Shown: piece after piece, positions 14,540-25,850 of the stretch
Layout: every line of letters begins with the position of its first letter
How positions within the stretch are numbered: position 1 is the first letter of the stretch
Position numbers and translations under genes: made by a program
From: Trichopria drosophilae
Lineage: Eukaryota > Arthropoda > Insecta > Hymenoptera > Diapriidae
Reading direction: 5' to 3'
Assembly: GCA_030407085.1 (NCBI GenBank)
Contig: CM059584.1
Span: 131,105,501 to 131,169,500, forward strand
Length of the DNA stretch: 64,000 bases
The notes under the pieces: model-generated
What the model saw: only the letters and a program-made list of their open reading frames with translations
Databases searched by the model: none
Told to the model about the DNA's origin: nothing

Positions 14540-14660
14540 GCGTAACTTCACGCACTGCACTAGTCGCATACGATATTTTATGCACAGATTTTCTATGCGT
14601 GAAGTAGCGAAATTCAGTGAGTGAAGTGGATGGAATGCGTGAAGTTTACTTCACGCACGG
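14540..14660. repeat. cluster of TTCACGCA / TGCGTGAA words
   Basis: The word GCGTGAAGT or its complement occurs about five times within 120 bp. It includes the 22-bp perfect palindrome at 14636-14657, centred on AAGTTTACTT. The cluster stands out from its AT-rich surroundings. It could be the remnant of an element terminus or a cluster of protein-binding sites; the sequence does not decide. Confidence 0.35.
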
Positions 14661-14900
14661 AAAAAAATGAAATTGATTCCACAATACGCTTTTCTTATAG
14701 TAAAGATAGTGGTTATATGGAATGATTTTCAACATAAAGACAAATATAATTTTTCACCAATTAATTCTGCTGTTGATGATATGTTACAGCCATTACTACA
14801 ATTGTTTTCATGATTCCATTAACTATATGTTTTTCTCTCTGTGCATACTTTATAAATGATTATTATTCGTAAATGAACAGAAATATTTCCAAAGTATATG

Positions 14901-15045
14901 AGAGACCAAAGAACCCAAATCCAAAACCAAGATCCTATGACAGAACAAGACCAAGATCAGCATCACGTGTACAATATCGAGAGTAGTATCAAGACTTTCG
15001 TCTTAATATCGCTGAACTGAACATTTTCAACCAGCAATTGCCATA
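14901..15045 (+). pseudogene. possible degraded coding fragment, function unknown
   Basis: One frame reads ERPKNPNPKPRSYDRTRPRS, then ASRVQYRE, an in-frame TAG, then YQDFRLNIAELNIFNQQLP and a stop. The basic, proline-rich composition and codon-like pattern contrast with the surrounding DNA. No family is recognised. The internal stop means that, if this was coding, it is now broken. Confidence 0.18.
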
Positions 15046-15059
15046 ATTCTTTATGTGTT

Positions 15060-16230
15060 TTTTTATCATTTGTTCGTCATCAATCAGGAATAATTGGGAA
15101 ATAATAAATTTAGAACTAAAGAAGACTTTTAGTTTTTGATATTAACATCGAGTAAGAAATATTAATATTATTATACACAACAAATGCATTTAAAAAAAAT
15201 ATCCCTGGATTCACTCGTATACTTATAGTCACAAGTATTATAAATTAGGAAAAGTTTTAAGAAGGTTTAAAGTTTTTTAACAGTGTGTATTACCCTCTGG
15301 GAAAATAAACCAAAGTAGTTCTTGATATTTATTGCAATGTATTTCTTCCCTTAAAAGGAACATTTTAGGAACCAAATATTAACATTTCATTCGGTATAGC
15401 AGCCCTAAAATACACGAAATGAAGATATGTAATAACGTAGAAAGTTTGTTCATTATTATACTTAAGCTTTTTATTTATCCCTAAAGTAAAAAATAAATTT
15501 TGTTTCTGAATTAAAAATTTCGTTTAACCAATAATTTTAGAATATTATGTGTTGAAAAAGTACTTTAATTTAAAAGCTCGTCTTGGATCAATGAGAAAAG
15601 TGGCGTATTCATAACATTTCATGAAAAACAATAATCATTTAACAAATTTTGAAAACGAAATGCTTCATAACGTTCATATCTAAACCACGAATTTTTGGAA
15701 ATAGTGGAAAATGAAATTTATGCCTTTTAAATTGCTCGTGATTCCTCTATTTTGGCGAGTGCGTTAACAGAGTATTCGAAGTTTTTAAAGTATAATTCTT
15801 TCAGCCACTCTATAAATAAAAACGATTATTTATAGTACAAACGGCAAAATTGAAAGTTTTGGACCAATTATTATTTCTAATAATACTTGGTTAAAGTCGA
15901 TGTAAATAAAAAATTGACATCTTCAACACATAACAATATTTTTATTCTTCTAATAATTTTATTACAAAATAAAACTTAATGAAAATTTACTCAGTGCTCC
16001 TCAAAGGGTCAACTTTGAATATTTAAGCTATATTTTGTCAACACAATCATTGTTTCTTTGCGGAGTACGGAGGGAAATGCATGTAGGTTATTTATGATAC
16101 ATGTTGTATTATTTACAATGCTTATTGTCAGTTTTTTCATTAAATACTTTAAACAATACAATGCATATTGTAAATTTTACAAAAACGTATTCAATTCAAT
16201 TGAAATCATAGGATACATGTTACTCCTCGT
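15060..16230. other. AT-rich noncoding DNA, nothing recognised
   Basis: No open frame of interest and no repeat with paired ends was seen. Confidence 0.5.
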
Positions 16231-16727
16231 TTAACCTCCAGGCGGTCGGGAAGGACGAATGGTCCATATATGGCCACTAATTCAATCAACTATCAAACTT
16301 AATAAATACATAGAGAATTAATATTTTCTGATAAAAAATGAACCATTTGGCATTGAAATCGATCATGCGCGGAAAGTAGTCTTCACTTTTACAGCAGGCG
16401 CAGAACATGCATACTCAACAAAGGTGCGCGTCGAAATCCCTAGTTTTAATCCCTAATAATCAGAATGTCTGAACGGCATTTTCAACTAATAAGTACAAGT
16501 CAAATGTATGCTGTATAATGATTTAATGCCCAAAATATTACTAAATGCCAACATTCTGAAACAAAACAAAATATATATTTCCAAAATCTTCCCGGACGGG
16601 AAGGATCAGATCTGGCCAACATTTTGGTCGGCCAATGTGTGGGATCCATTAAAGATCATTTGTAGGTAAAATGTTCTTCAAAGTTTTATTTTATCTCTTT
16701 CTTAAATCCCGACTGCCTGGGGGCTAA
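16231..16727. mobile_element. piggyBac-like MITE, 489 bp
   Basis: The left end is TTAA then CCTCCAGGCGGTCGGGA. The right end, read on the complement, is TTAGCCCCCAGGCAGTCGGG. The terminal repeats match over about 17 bp. The flank is TTAA on the left and CTAA on the right, one change from the TTAA duplication typical of the piggyBac group. Inside, CGGGAAGGA followed shortly by TGGCC occurs near the left end (about 16248) and, inverted, near 16592. There is no transposase ORF, so the element is non-autonomous. Confidence 0.65.
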
Positions 16728-17756
16728 ACCATTTTAATAAAGTTAAGTATAACTGTTTTTATCAAAAGTGTCTTTTTAATAACATATGTAACCGAAAAAG
16801 TCAAATAAAAGTGTAGTTTTTATGCCTTTCTTGCAAAACAAAATCATGAGCATCATAAACCAATTTGACTTGTACAGAATGAATGATAGAAATGTTATTC
16901 AACATAAATTTTTATAATAATAACGTTTTATTCTGAAAGTTAAATTTTTTTTTTCAATACTTATAAAGGGTAGTGGACTTAGTACCATTTTTGCATGGAT
17001 CACGATTTCATCGCAATAAAACAAAACATTTTATAACATGAATTCAACTTTTTTTTTGCAATTTATTGGAACCAGTATAATTACAATCTTAGATGTTTTA
17101 TTTACAATTATATTCGTCAATGTCATTAGTGTAATAGACCACATGATCAGAAAATCATAAAAATCTCAAAACTTTTCTGCTATATATTTTATTTAAACCA
17201 TCAATTTTTACTGTTTTGGCGGAATTTGGCCACCATTAGGGTAAGATGCATCAGTGGGTGATTTCAAAATTGACCGTTTTCGCAAAGAGAATGTGTGTTT
17301 CACGGATTTTTCTATAAAATTATAAACAGATAGTATACCAGAAAATTCCGAACTGTAGATCATTATTAGTGAACAGGCCCTACTTTACAAAAATGATGTT
17401 AAATCGTTCATAGTTGATATTATAAAACGCGCATTATGAAGATATTAAATTTCCCATTTTTGCAGAAAGGAAAATAAGTTCAGCAGTTAGATCCCTTTTT
17501 ACATAATTCGGACAACAGGAAAGGAAGATTAACAAATTTAATATGCGGCAAAGGGTAGATCTGGGAATTAAAATGAAGAATATCATCATCTCAATTTCGA
17601 CAATATGTACTTAGTATTATTCTTTTCATATCTAATTCATATGTGTTTTTATTTGTTACACGTCCAGAAAATCAGTATACTCAAGTTTACATTCAAAATT
17701 GTTAAAATTTCTATCAAAATATTTTCTTGCAGTTAGTATTTATTTTATAGTGGATA
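16728..17756. other. AT-rich noncoding DNA, nothing recognised
   Basis: No element ends or coding sequence recognised. A TTTGGCGGAATTTGGCC word near 17215 faintly recalls the dispersed module but is too short to call. Confidence 0.5.
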
Positions 17757-18330
17757 TATACATGGTGAATTCCTAACGACGGAACATAGGGCATCCCATG
17801 TTATTCCGCTCAGCCAATGACGATCGAGGATTACTGTGAGATCCGTCTACGCCGGCCAATCAGATACGTCGCTGCGTTAGGGAGTCAAATGTTAAAACAA
17901 ACAAAATAAAGTATTCTTCCAAAAGTTATTTTCATTTCGTAATATTACATTTGCATGTAAAATTACTGTTACAAAATGAGTTATTTGTTAATAGTCAACG
18001 GAAATACTTTAACGTATTTCGTAAACTGTTCGCCAGATTTTTCATTCGATCAAAAATTAGCTGTGATGTGTAATCGCAAGTTTTTCCTTTGAATTTTAAC
18101 AAATAATTCATTTTGTCACAATAATTTTGCATGACAATGTAATATTACGAAAATTAAATAACTTTTAGAATTATACTTTATTCTGTTTGTTTTGACATTT
18201 TTCAACATAACGCAGCGACGCATCTGACTGGTCGACGCGGTCGGATCTCACAGTGATCCTCCACCGCCATTGGCTGTGCGGAATAACATGGGATGCCCTA
18301 TGTTCCGCAGTTAGGAATTCACCCTGTATA
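17757..18330. mobile_element. near-complete palindromic fold-back element, 574 bp
   Basis: The ends are TATACATGGTGAATTCCTAA (17757-17776) and its near-perfect complement (18311-18330). TATA at both outer ends is a likely target duplication. The two halves are complementary along almost their whole length. GGAACATAGGGCATCCCATG, the CAATGACGATCG/CAATGGCGGTGG pair, and AAAACAAAC to TAATATTACAT segments all reappear inverted. The unpaired centre is only some tens of bases. There is no ORF. A transcript crossing it would form a hairpin of roughly 270 bp. Confidence 0.8.
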
Positions 18331-18724
18331 GGTTAATATAATAATTATTTTGTTTCTTGGTGCTTTTAAAATAAATATAAAATAAATACTCACCCCAATG
18401 AAATTACTTCGACCCAGACCTTAGGTCTGGACAAAGTATTGAACTTGGTCAAATCGGCAACAAAAATACCCTATAGTTTTTTATCAAATTTCGGCGTTTT
18501 GCCCCCCCCCCCCCCGGGGTAATCTTCGCCAGCCCCTCGGGCGCGGTGATCACCTACGGGAGCATAAGTTCTTTTACGCCCTTGATACGAAAATAACTAT
18601 TCCGATATATCTAAAAGATGCCTTATAGATATCTAAAAGATATTCCTCAGAGATCTTTTCGACACTTTCAAGATAACTTTGACGAATTATATGTATATAT
18701 ATTCTATATATAAGATCATAATAA
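18331..18724. other. noncoding, with oligo-C run and small palindrome
   Basis: CCAGACCTTAGGTCTGG (about 18415-18431) is a perfect short palindrome. A run of 14 C followed by four G lies at 18502-18519. No gene is seen. Confidence 0.6.
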
Positions 18725-19780
18725 TACACAGAGAAAAAATTCCCAGAATTTTTGTACGGAAATGTCCTGAAAAATTACCGTGCTGTCCCATAAGCGCAGT
18801 GCATGTTGTTGGCAAAGTAAAATTTACATTGCTTTACTGAATTTTTCCAAAGTAACATGTAAAATTTCGAATCAAGAGCACAGTAAAAATTCCTGTGCCA
18901 CAATATAGCAAAACTTCCTGTGCCACAATACAGTAGAAATTCCTGGGGCACAGCATAGTAAAAATGTTTGGCTCACAGTTCATTCCGAAATGGAAACAAA
19001 TCGAATGCAAACAGAAAATACGTGAAAATTTTGCACACGATCTCGTTTATTGGGTATAGATGAAACAAATTGCAAACCTACAAGTAATAGCAATAGTTCT
19101 TAAAATCGTAAAAACCTTATCGACATTGACTTTCAGCTGACAAGATATATCAATGTTTGTTGTATATTATTTCTATACACGAAAAAAAAAATTCTATTTT
19201 ACTTTCAACTTGAAAAAGTAATATTTATATTTTATTAAAATTTAAAGCAATAGGAAAAGGACTATTAATAACTGATTCACATATTCATATCACCCTGTAT
19301 AAATTCGCCAAACTTGTTCAAAAGAAATTACTGCAACGAGAACAAAAACAGTTAATTACCAAACTACTCGGTTCGGACCAGTTCAGACCGGTACGTCGGA
19401 CTACTCGGCCGCCATATTGCTGCTCTTTTGTTTTCACCGCAGTTAGACTCGGTAGCATTCGAATATGTTCGGAAACTTTCGCTTTCACTTCGAGAAGTGG
19501 CATAGTAAAAATAATGAAGCAACATATTATAAATTCTTCAAATATTGGGGATTATTTGACTTGCACTAACTTAAAAACTCAATGTCCTGTAAATTTTACT
19601 GTGCTACACTAAACATTTCGACTAGCTCATACATAAAAATATCTAGCCGTTATTGCAAATATTTCTGCCAGAAAAGCAATATTTCTTGTCTGTTGCTATA
19701 AATATTTCCGAAAAATCAAGTTGCACCCGTTTTCAGGTGACTAGCGCGGTAATTTTTCAGGAAATTTTTTCTTCGTGTAA
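18725..19780. mobile_element. TIR element, about 1.06 kb
   Basis: The left end, ATACACAGAGAAAAAATTCC followed by CCTGAAAAATTACCGTGCT, pairs with the complement of the right end (TTACACGAAGAAAAAATTTC followed by CCTGAAAAATTACCGCGCT). The left copy carries about 23 extra bases. CAGTAAAAATTCCTG-like words occur near the left end, and the complementary-sense TGTAAATTTTACTGTGCTAC lies near the right end (about 19590). There is no transposase. The class is unresolved; the ACAC..AGAAAAAA end is a common insect MITE type. Confidence 0.55.
18879..18978 (+). repeat. four tandem 25-bp repeats
   Basis: The core TTCCTGTGCCACA (with variants) recurs at 18890, 18915, 18940 and 18965, a period of exactly 25 bp. 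The consensus unit is approximately CACAATACAGTAAAAATTCCTGTGC split over the period. The array lies inside the surrounding TIR element and drifts towards its 3' end. Confidence 0.7.
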
Positions 19781-20099
19781 TCCCCGTAAATATACGCTAA
19801 TAAATAGCTGTTTTCGATACAAGTGCGTAAAAGTTTTTTCTACGAATGTTTATATTTTTATCTTTAAGTCGAGCGGTTTCGTGGATTTCCCCCTATCTTT
19901 CCGTGAACACACTCTCGGAGAATATGCAAATGTAAGTACAGATTATATTACTTTACATTCGAAAATTCTATGGCCCTCTGTTGACTGAATGAAAGAATTA
20001 ACGCTTCTAAATAAGGCAGTAAATTAACAGTATAAACATTTTTTCAACGTAAGAACTGTATAATTGTATTGTCACTTTCAATTCTTAATATTATAACTA

Positions 20100-20257
20100 T
20101 TAACCCTCAGTTTCGACGGCTATTTTAAGGCTTTTCCTCCCACTCCCTGGGTTAAATGTGTCCTGCCGTTTAATAATGCTTACAGTTGTGCAATTTATAA
20201 AGTACAATTTGAATGTTCTCTGGGTCGAAAACGACCCATGCGTCGGGATTAAGGGTT
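20100..20257. mobile_element. small piggyBac-like MITE remnant
   Basis: It begins TTAACCCTCAGTTTCGACGG at 20100 and ends with ATTAAGGGTTGAG, the complement of CCCTTAATCCCGACG. An inner GGGTCGAAAACGACCC palindrome lies at about 20222-20237. That palindrome, plus TTAA and CCCT ends, is typical of short piggyBac-like elements in insects. The right end is imperfect (TCAA instead of TTAA). Confidence 0.45.
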
Positions 20258-20969
20258 GAGTGTACAAACTTAGAGGGTACAAGTAAAAAGTCGTTTACGA
20301 CGAAAAATTTGACTAAGAATCGGGTGGTCTATAGTCAATCATTTAAACCTGAATTTTCTTTCTTTTTCTTTATTTTCCTTGCTATACTGCAATACAAGGC
20401 AAACCCGTGACAAGAGCGGAGCAATCCTGACGATATTAAAAATGTAATGATTCTTGGAATTTGACGTAGTAAATTTATTTGTAGGCAAATGCTGAACAGT
20501 TTCTCATTTTTCAAAATATAACTCAAATTCTTCAATATTTTATTAGATGGTGCTTCACTAGAACTCATTCATCTGAAAAAAATACATAAAAATTGATTCA
20601 TGTAGCAAAAAATAAAATACTTTCTTAAATAAATACCTTCAATTCTTCTTTGACATCTAAAAATAAGCCTTGCTTCTGCTTTGGTATAGCAAAAACAGAT
20701 TCAACCAAAATGGAGTCGAAACTTAAAATTCACTTGCATGCAAGCAGATTCACTAAATCGGAGGCATATTACAAATCATGTTATTTCAAATTCCTAAGAC
20801 TTCAAGACTAAACTGTACAATGGCCGAAAAGCCTTTTTTTTTGTAGGAATAATTCACACCCGAAAAGAAAAAATACGACTGAAGTAAGCAAGAAATTGGA
20901 GGCAAGTAATCTCGGGAATGTCACGTAGGTAAAATATATTAAATCAGATTTAAAAGGGGAAACTTGCCC
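20258..20969. other. AT-rich noncoding DNA, nothing recognised
   Basis: No coding exon or element ends were recognised between the small MITE and the CpG-rich block. Confidence 0.45.
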
Positions 20970-22115
20970 ATTCAACACGGCTGCAGACTGTCGCACAAAA
21001 CACGAAACACAATAAAAGAAGGACGAAACTCGACAAACGTCGAAAAACTTGGCCGTCGGAAAATGCAACCTGCATTTGGGAAGCATTAAAACGAAGTAAC
21101 AATTTCACGTATAGGTATACGTATATATATTGGCGAAGCACAAGAACTGTCAGACACTCGGCGGGAATGAAGCAGACAACGAAAAAAGGCTAAAAAAAAT
21201 ATGCGCCGATGATTAAAAACCTTTTTCGAGTGTCGGAGGGAGCGCGAAAACCCGCAGCAATCGACTTTTCGTCGTCGAGGCTTAAAACGTCGGCGGTGCC
21301 GGGGATGAAAGGGGACATTTTTGGGAAATGGGCGCCGAAAAAAAAAATACCTAACTGTACAGGGAACAAAGAAGCGAGGATCGCGAGGGCGGGTAAGACG
21401 AAGACAGACACGAAGAGAAAAGAACCGCAAGCGTATATTGTTATCGCCGCGAGGGGTAATGAACCCTCTTCGTCTCCGACTCCGATATGAGAGTGGCTCT
21501 CACTCCCTCTCGCTCGCACGCTCGAGTTCCGAGCGGCGTTCGTCTTCGTTCGATTCGTTGACTCGGCGACGCGATCGATTGTCGAAAAAAAAAAATATTT
21601 TTGAAAAACCACCTTACACATTCAGCCGTCGAAAATCCAGAATACTAACCGCAATGCAGGAGAAACACACGGGGCTTCCCTCCGCCGTGAACCTGATGAA
21701 ACGGGGGTTGACTCGCGAACTGTCGAGAACCACCGCATAACCGAATAAACGCGTCTTTAACGCATCCCTCCTGGGACTTTCCGAAAAATTCGAATTCGCG
21801 CGACACTTGTCTCGCGATTTGCTTCGCTCGCACACGGTGGCGCACACGCACACGCGTTCTCTGTGTCTTTCGCGACGAGATTAGCACGAAAAATCTTTCG
21901 TGAGAGAGACACGAAGGGAACACCAAATCGATGTGTGCGATCTTCCCAGCTGTCTTTTTTGATTCTGCGGATGTGCTTGCTATGGCCGCCATCTTGCGGA
22001 GCCCGGGGTAAACGCACAATTGCGCGCGAATTTCGAAACGTTCGGACCTAGTGTTTCGCGCCTGGCGTCGTTACTGAGCGAATTTCACTGTTCGATTCGG
22101 GCTAGCGGTGTTGCC
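20970..22115. promoter_or_regulatory. CpG-rich block, putative promoter / 5' exon region
   Basis: This is the only stretch in the first 60 kb rich in CG dinucleotides (for example GCGTTCGTCTTCGTTCGATT and CGGCGACGCGATCG near 21540-21580). At about 21984-21995 it carries GCCGCCATCTTG, the complement of the YY1/pleiohomeotic-like core AAGATGGCGGC often found just downstream of transcription starts. Read on the minus strand, that site supplies an ATG in good context (MAAIASTSAESKKTAGK). GTAAGG at 21617-21612 (minus) is a plausible 5' splice donor. I infer the start region of a gene, more likely on the minus strand, but I could not find its next exon. The overlapping open frames on both strands are a by-product of the GC content. 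Confidence 0.45.
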
Positions 22116-22891
22116 ATTTTTTAAATTAATGTAGTAAAATATAATCTGTCGAGACTATTTGGAAATAGAACATCCGTTATTAACCTAAGAATATTTGAAA
22201 TTTTTAATGGAATATTGAATAATTCTGGCTTTCAAGTTACTTGTATTTATTTGTATTAAACACTAAAAATGCATAACGGCCACTTTTGAACTCTCCACTA
22301 TTCATTTTCTTCATAATTTTTTTAAAGATACATTTCGGTGAATTAAGAGTAACTACTCTTGTTTATTTTTTTAAAATCACTCAGTAACGAGTGAACATTT
22401 TTAAAACTGTTTACTTTAATAAAACTGAAAATTTTCAAACGCCTGTAATTCGGTTGCTACTTATTATACAATAACAATAAAAAAATGAAATTGTTCTTTT
22501 TGAAACTTTTATTAAATTTAAGATTTATAACATTTTTAAGTTTTTGTTATTAAATTCTCAACAAAAAAATGACTGAATATAACGATCACTTGGCAGGGTC
22601 GTTCAAGATGTCAAGGAGTTTCTTTATTTTTTTATAACATGTTTTATTTTTTGTACAATTTAAATTTTTGCAAGAATCTTTAAGATTTTCCCTTTTTGTG
22701 TGTTTTTGATGTTTATTAGTAATTTAAAACATATTAATATAATTAGGAATCTTTTAATTGATTATGCAATTCTTGTTAATTTTATTTGACACGACATTTT
22801 GCTTTGGTTTTAAATAAATTTTTGTTATTCGAGGGGTTATGAATTAGGCCAATTACTTCAACAATTAATCAATTTTCTGTACTTTTATCGT
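22116..22891. other. AT-rich noncoding DNA, nothing recognised
   Basis: No recognisable feature. Composition drops back sharply to AT-rich after the CpG block. Confidence 0.5.
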
Positions 22892-24461
22892 TTAACCCGT
22901 AAAGTCCCAAAACGGCATAAATTCCACCCGTTTTGCAACATACGACAACAGATCCAATTCGTAGATGAATATTAATTTAATTGTATTTCCTGAAGTATTG
23001 TTTTGTGCTCATTTCAAATCCGTCGTTATTTTTGCTCTATCTCTCTTAGATTTTCCAATATGGCAGCGTTTTCCTGGAAAAACGTGTTCATTTTCAATTT
23101 TTAATTTGTTCAATCGCGATTTACATTCAGTTAATCAGCTCAGTTTTGCTCCAAATTCTGTATCGGGTGGAATTTTTTGTTGTACTATAAGGTTTTATTG
23201 GTATTTTTTAAAAATTCAAGATGGCGGTTGATTGGCATGTCGAGTTGTAACGAAATTTATTATTATTTTCTCAAAAATGATTGGCTTACAATAAAAGTTG
23301 GTATACTACAGGTTTTGAGGTCACTGAATTCGAATCTAAAATCAGATTTGCGAAATTCAAAATGGCGGATCAATTATGGCGGACCAAATTTTTTCTAAAA
23401 TGTTTGGATTACAGTAAATATTGATATATTACAGTTTTTAAGGTCGCTAACTTCTTTGGAAAATACAAATAAACCATTTTCTATTTATTATTTTTTTTAA
23501 AGAGACAGAAATCTTTGAACAAAAAATAACCTGTTGTCTATTTTCGTTTTTAGCAACACCCAGGATCAACGACGTGGACGTAACGGAGATATGATCTCTT
23601 TTGAGTCCCTCGCACGATTCATGGAGCTCAATCTTGAAACTCTTCTTAATTATTCTATTATTTCCCACGATACTTTCCAAAACATGCAAAACAAAAATAT
23701 GCATTGCAATTTATACAAGTTCTCGTTGATCTTTGAGAACAACCTTCAAACGAGCATTTTCTCTGGATCGAGTTCCATTTTTATGAGCAGAAAGATTGCT
23801 CTTTCCTTTTTTGTTACGATAGCATTTATTGACCTCCATATAGACATCTTTCCCACTAACTTCTGTTGCATTAGTTATTGAGACTTCAAAAATCATAAAA
23901 ATTACCCAAGTCCACTTTCTGCACCTTATACTCCCGAAATTTTGTCCGCCATATTGGATCCGCCATTTTGAATTTCGAAAATCCGATTTCATTCTCGGAT
24001 TTAGCTACCTCTAGAACGGTAATATCTCATTTTTGTTGCAATCCAAACATTTTATCGAAGTTTGGTCCGCCATTTTGAATTTCGCAAATCTGATTTTAGA
24101 TTCGGATTCAACAACCTCAAAAACTGTAGCATACTAACTTTTATTGTAAGTCAATCATTTTGAGAAAATAATAATAAATTTCGTTACAACTCGACATGCC
24201 AATTAACCGCCATCTTGAATTTTTAATAAATACCAATAAAACCTTATAGTACAACAAAAAATTCCACCCGATACAGAATTTGGAGTAAAACTGAGCTGTT
24301 TAACTGAATGTAAATCGCGATTGAACAAATTAAAAATTGAAAATGAACACGTTTTTCCAGGAAAACGCTGCCATATTGGAAAATCTAAGAGAGATAGAGC
24401 AAAAATAACGACGGATTTGAAATGAGCACAAAACAATATATTTTGGGACTTTACGGGTTAA
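22892..24461. mobile_element. TTAA-flanked fold-back element, 1.57 kb
   Basis: The termini are TTAA then CCCGTAAAGTCCCAAAA on both strands (22892 and 24461), giving a TTAA duplication as in the piggyBac group. The arms are about 470-560 bp and match well, for example GCTCATTTCAAATCCGTCGT, CTGCCATATTGG-type words and TTCAAGATGGCGG. The left arm has about 85 bp, after CCCAAAA, that are absent from the right arm. Each arm contains one to two copies of the ATTCAAAATGGCGGATC module, so the two arms mirror each other. The loop (about 23456-23925) has no recognised gene. Open frames in the arms come in matched pairs because of the palindrome and do not encode a transposase. Confidence 0.8.
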
Positions 24462-25850
24462 ATCATCATTTTTGGGAGCTACGGGAAGAATGTTATGAAT
24501 TGATTTAATGAATTAATTACAGTTATTTTTTGTGGATCTATGTCATATTTCATTAACAAAACCGATTTTTTTTGTAAAAGAAGCTGTAGGCTTTCATACG
24601 TTTAAAAATATTGTTATATCGGCTTTAAAAATAATGGACATATGTCCTTTTTCCATACCTCCACAAATATTTTTAAGAACATGTAGATTGCATAAACCGA
24701 AATATAATTCTTAATTTCCTATTAAATATACAGAAATAAAGCTACTAAAAGTGTCAAATTTTTAGAAACAAATTATTTTTAAGAATACGAAATTATAAAA
24801 CGCAACATGATAACATATATTTTGTATTTTTCGGGCTGCTGATTATAAATCCGAAATTGTGGTATCAAAATAAAAAATGGCGGATCCATTATGGCACACA
24901 AATTTTTGTAAATTCCTTAATTCGCTTAAAACTCGGTCCTAGGCAGGCGTGAAAGGTCGCTGATTAAGAATCCGCCATTAGATTTTCAAAATTAAAAATG
25001 GCGGATTCCAAAAGCTTGAAACCCCAGGGTTTTCGTGATGACTAATTACAAATCTGAACTTACAATTACGAAATTTAAAATAGTGGGGATCTTTTTAGTT
25101 GCTTATTCCAAATATGAGGTAAAAAATACTATATTATATTATAATTTTAACAGACCTGAGCAAACTCCAAATATCAAAATTTCAACCAAATAATATTGCA
25201 TTTCGGATTTCGATCAACAACATTGAAACCGGGTTTCTGTATTCCGCACTTTTTATAATAAATTCATATTCAACGACTAATAAAAATGCTTGAATATCGA
25301 GTTTCCTCTAATTTAATTCAGTGCACGGGCTGCGGTCAGTATTTTGAATCAGACATACTGAACTTTTAAATTGAAATTCTTAATAAGTAACCGCAAAAAA
25401 CCCATAATAAAATATCAATTAAAAATTAAATACTTCGTACCTTTCAGATCGCCACTTGGAAGCCGTATTGAATTAATATTAAATATTGAATTTCGAAATT
25501 CTGTGCTCAGATTCGGTGTTGGCGCCATTTGGTTCCCATTGATGGTAAAATCTCAAGACTTATACTTATATTGCTTACGTGCAACTTATATTGCAAGAAT
25601 ATACAAACATTAAAACGAAGATTTGCAAATTTTTGAAGCGATATACATAAATAGAAAATGACATAGAAGTTACGCTTTACTTTTGCTTTATAATTTGCAA
25701 ATGTAAATATGCAACAGGTCATACGAATTATTCCTTCTGAAATACTCAATTTTAACGGGTTGAATATCATAATGAATATAGAAAAATTATAATAAATGAA
25801 AGACGATAATAAGTCAAGAATTACAAGTATTTATGCACTGCATATTTGGA
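24462..25850. repeat. degenerate dispersed-module copies, then AT-rich DNA
   Basis: From about 24830 to 25110 there are successive words GCTGATTATAAATCCGAAAT, AAAAATGGCGGATCCATTAT, GGTCGCTGATTAAGAATCCG, AAAAATGGCGGATTCC and GATGACTAATTACAAATCTG. These are two to three decayed tandem units of the 125-bp module. An inverted trace lies near 25200. 24462-24830 and 25260-25850 show nothing recognisable. Confidence 0.55.

Noticed and set aside
18502..18519. Run of 14 C followed by GGGG
   Set aside because: A homopolymer of this kind may be a sequencing or assembly length error and has no associated feature.
19288..19301. CACCCTGTATA as a second copy of the 17.8-kb element end
   Set aside because: Only about 11 bp match and no partner end was found; may be chance or a tiny fragment.
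21086..22051. Many overlapping open frames of 60-143 codons on both strands
   Set aside because: They coincide with the CpG-rich block, where stop codons are rare by composition. They overlap each other on both strands and show no domain.
22965..24436. Matched pairs of open frames on opposite strands containing NSKWRI-type peptides
   Set aside because: They are translations of the AAATTCAAAATGGCGGATCC module in the two arms of a fold-back element, not a protein family.
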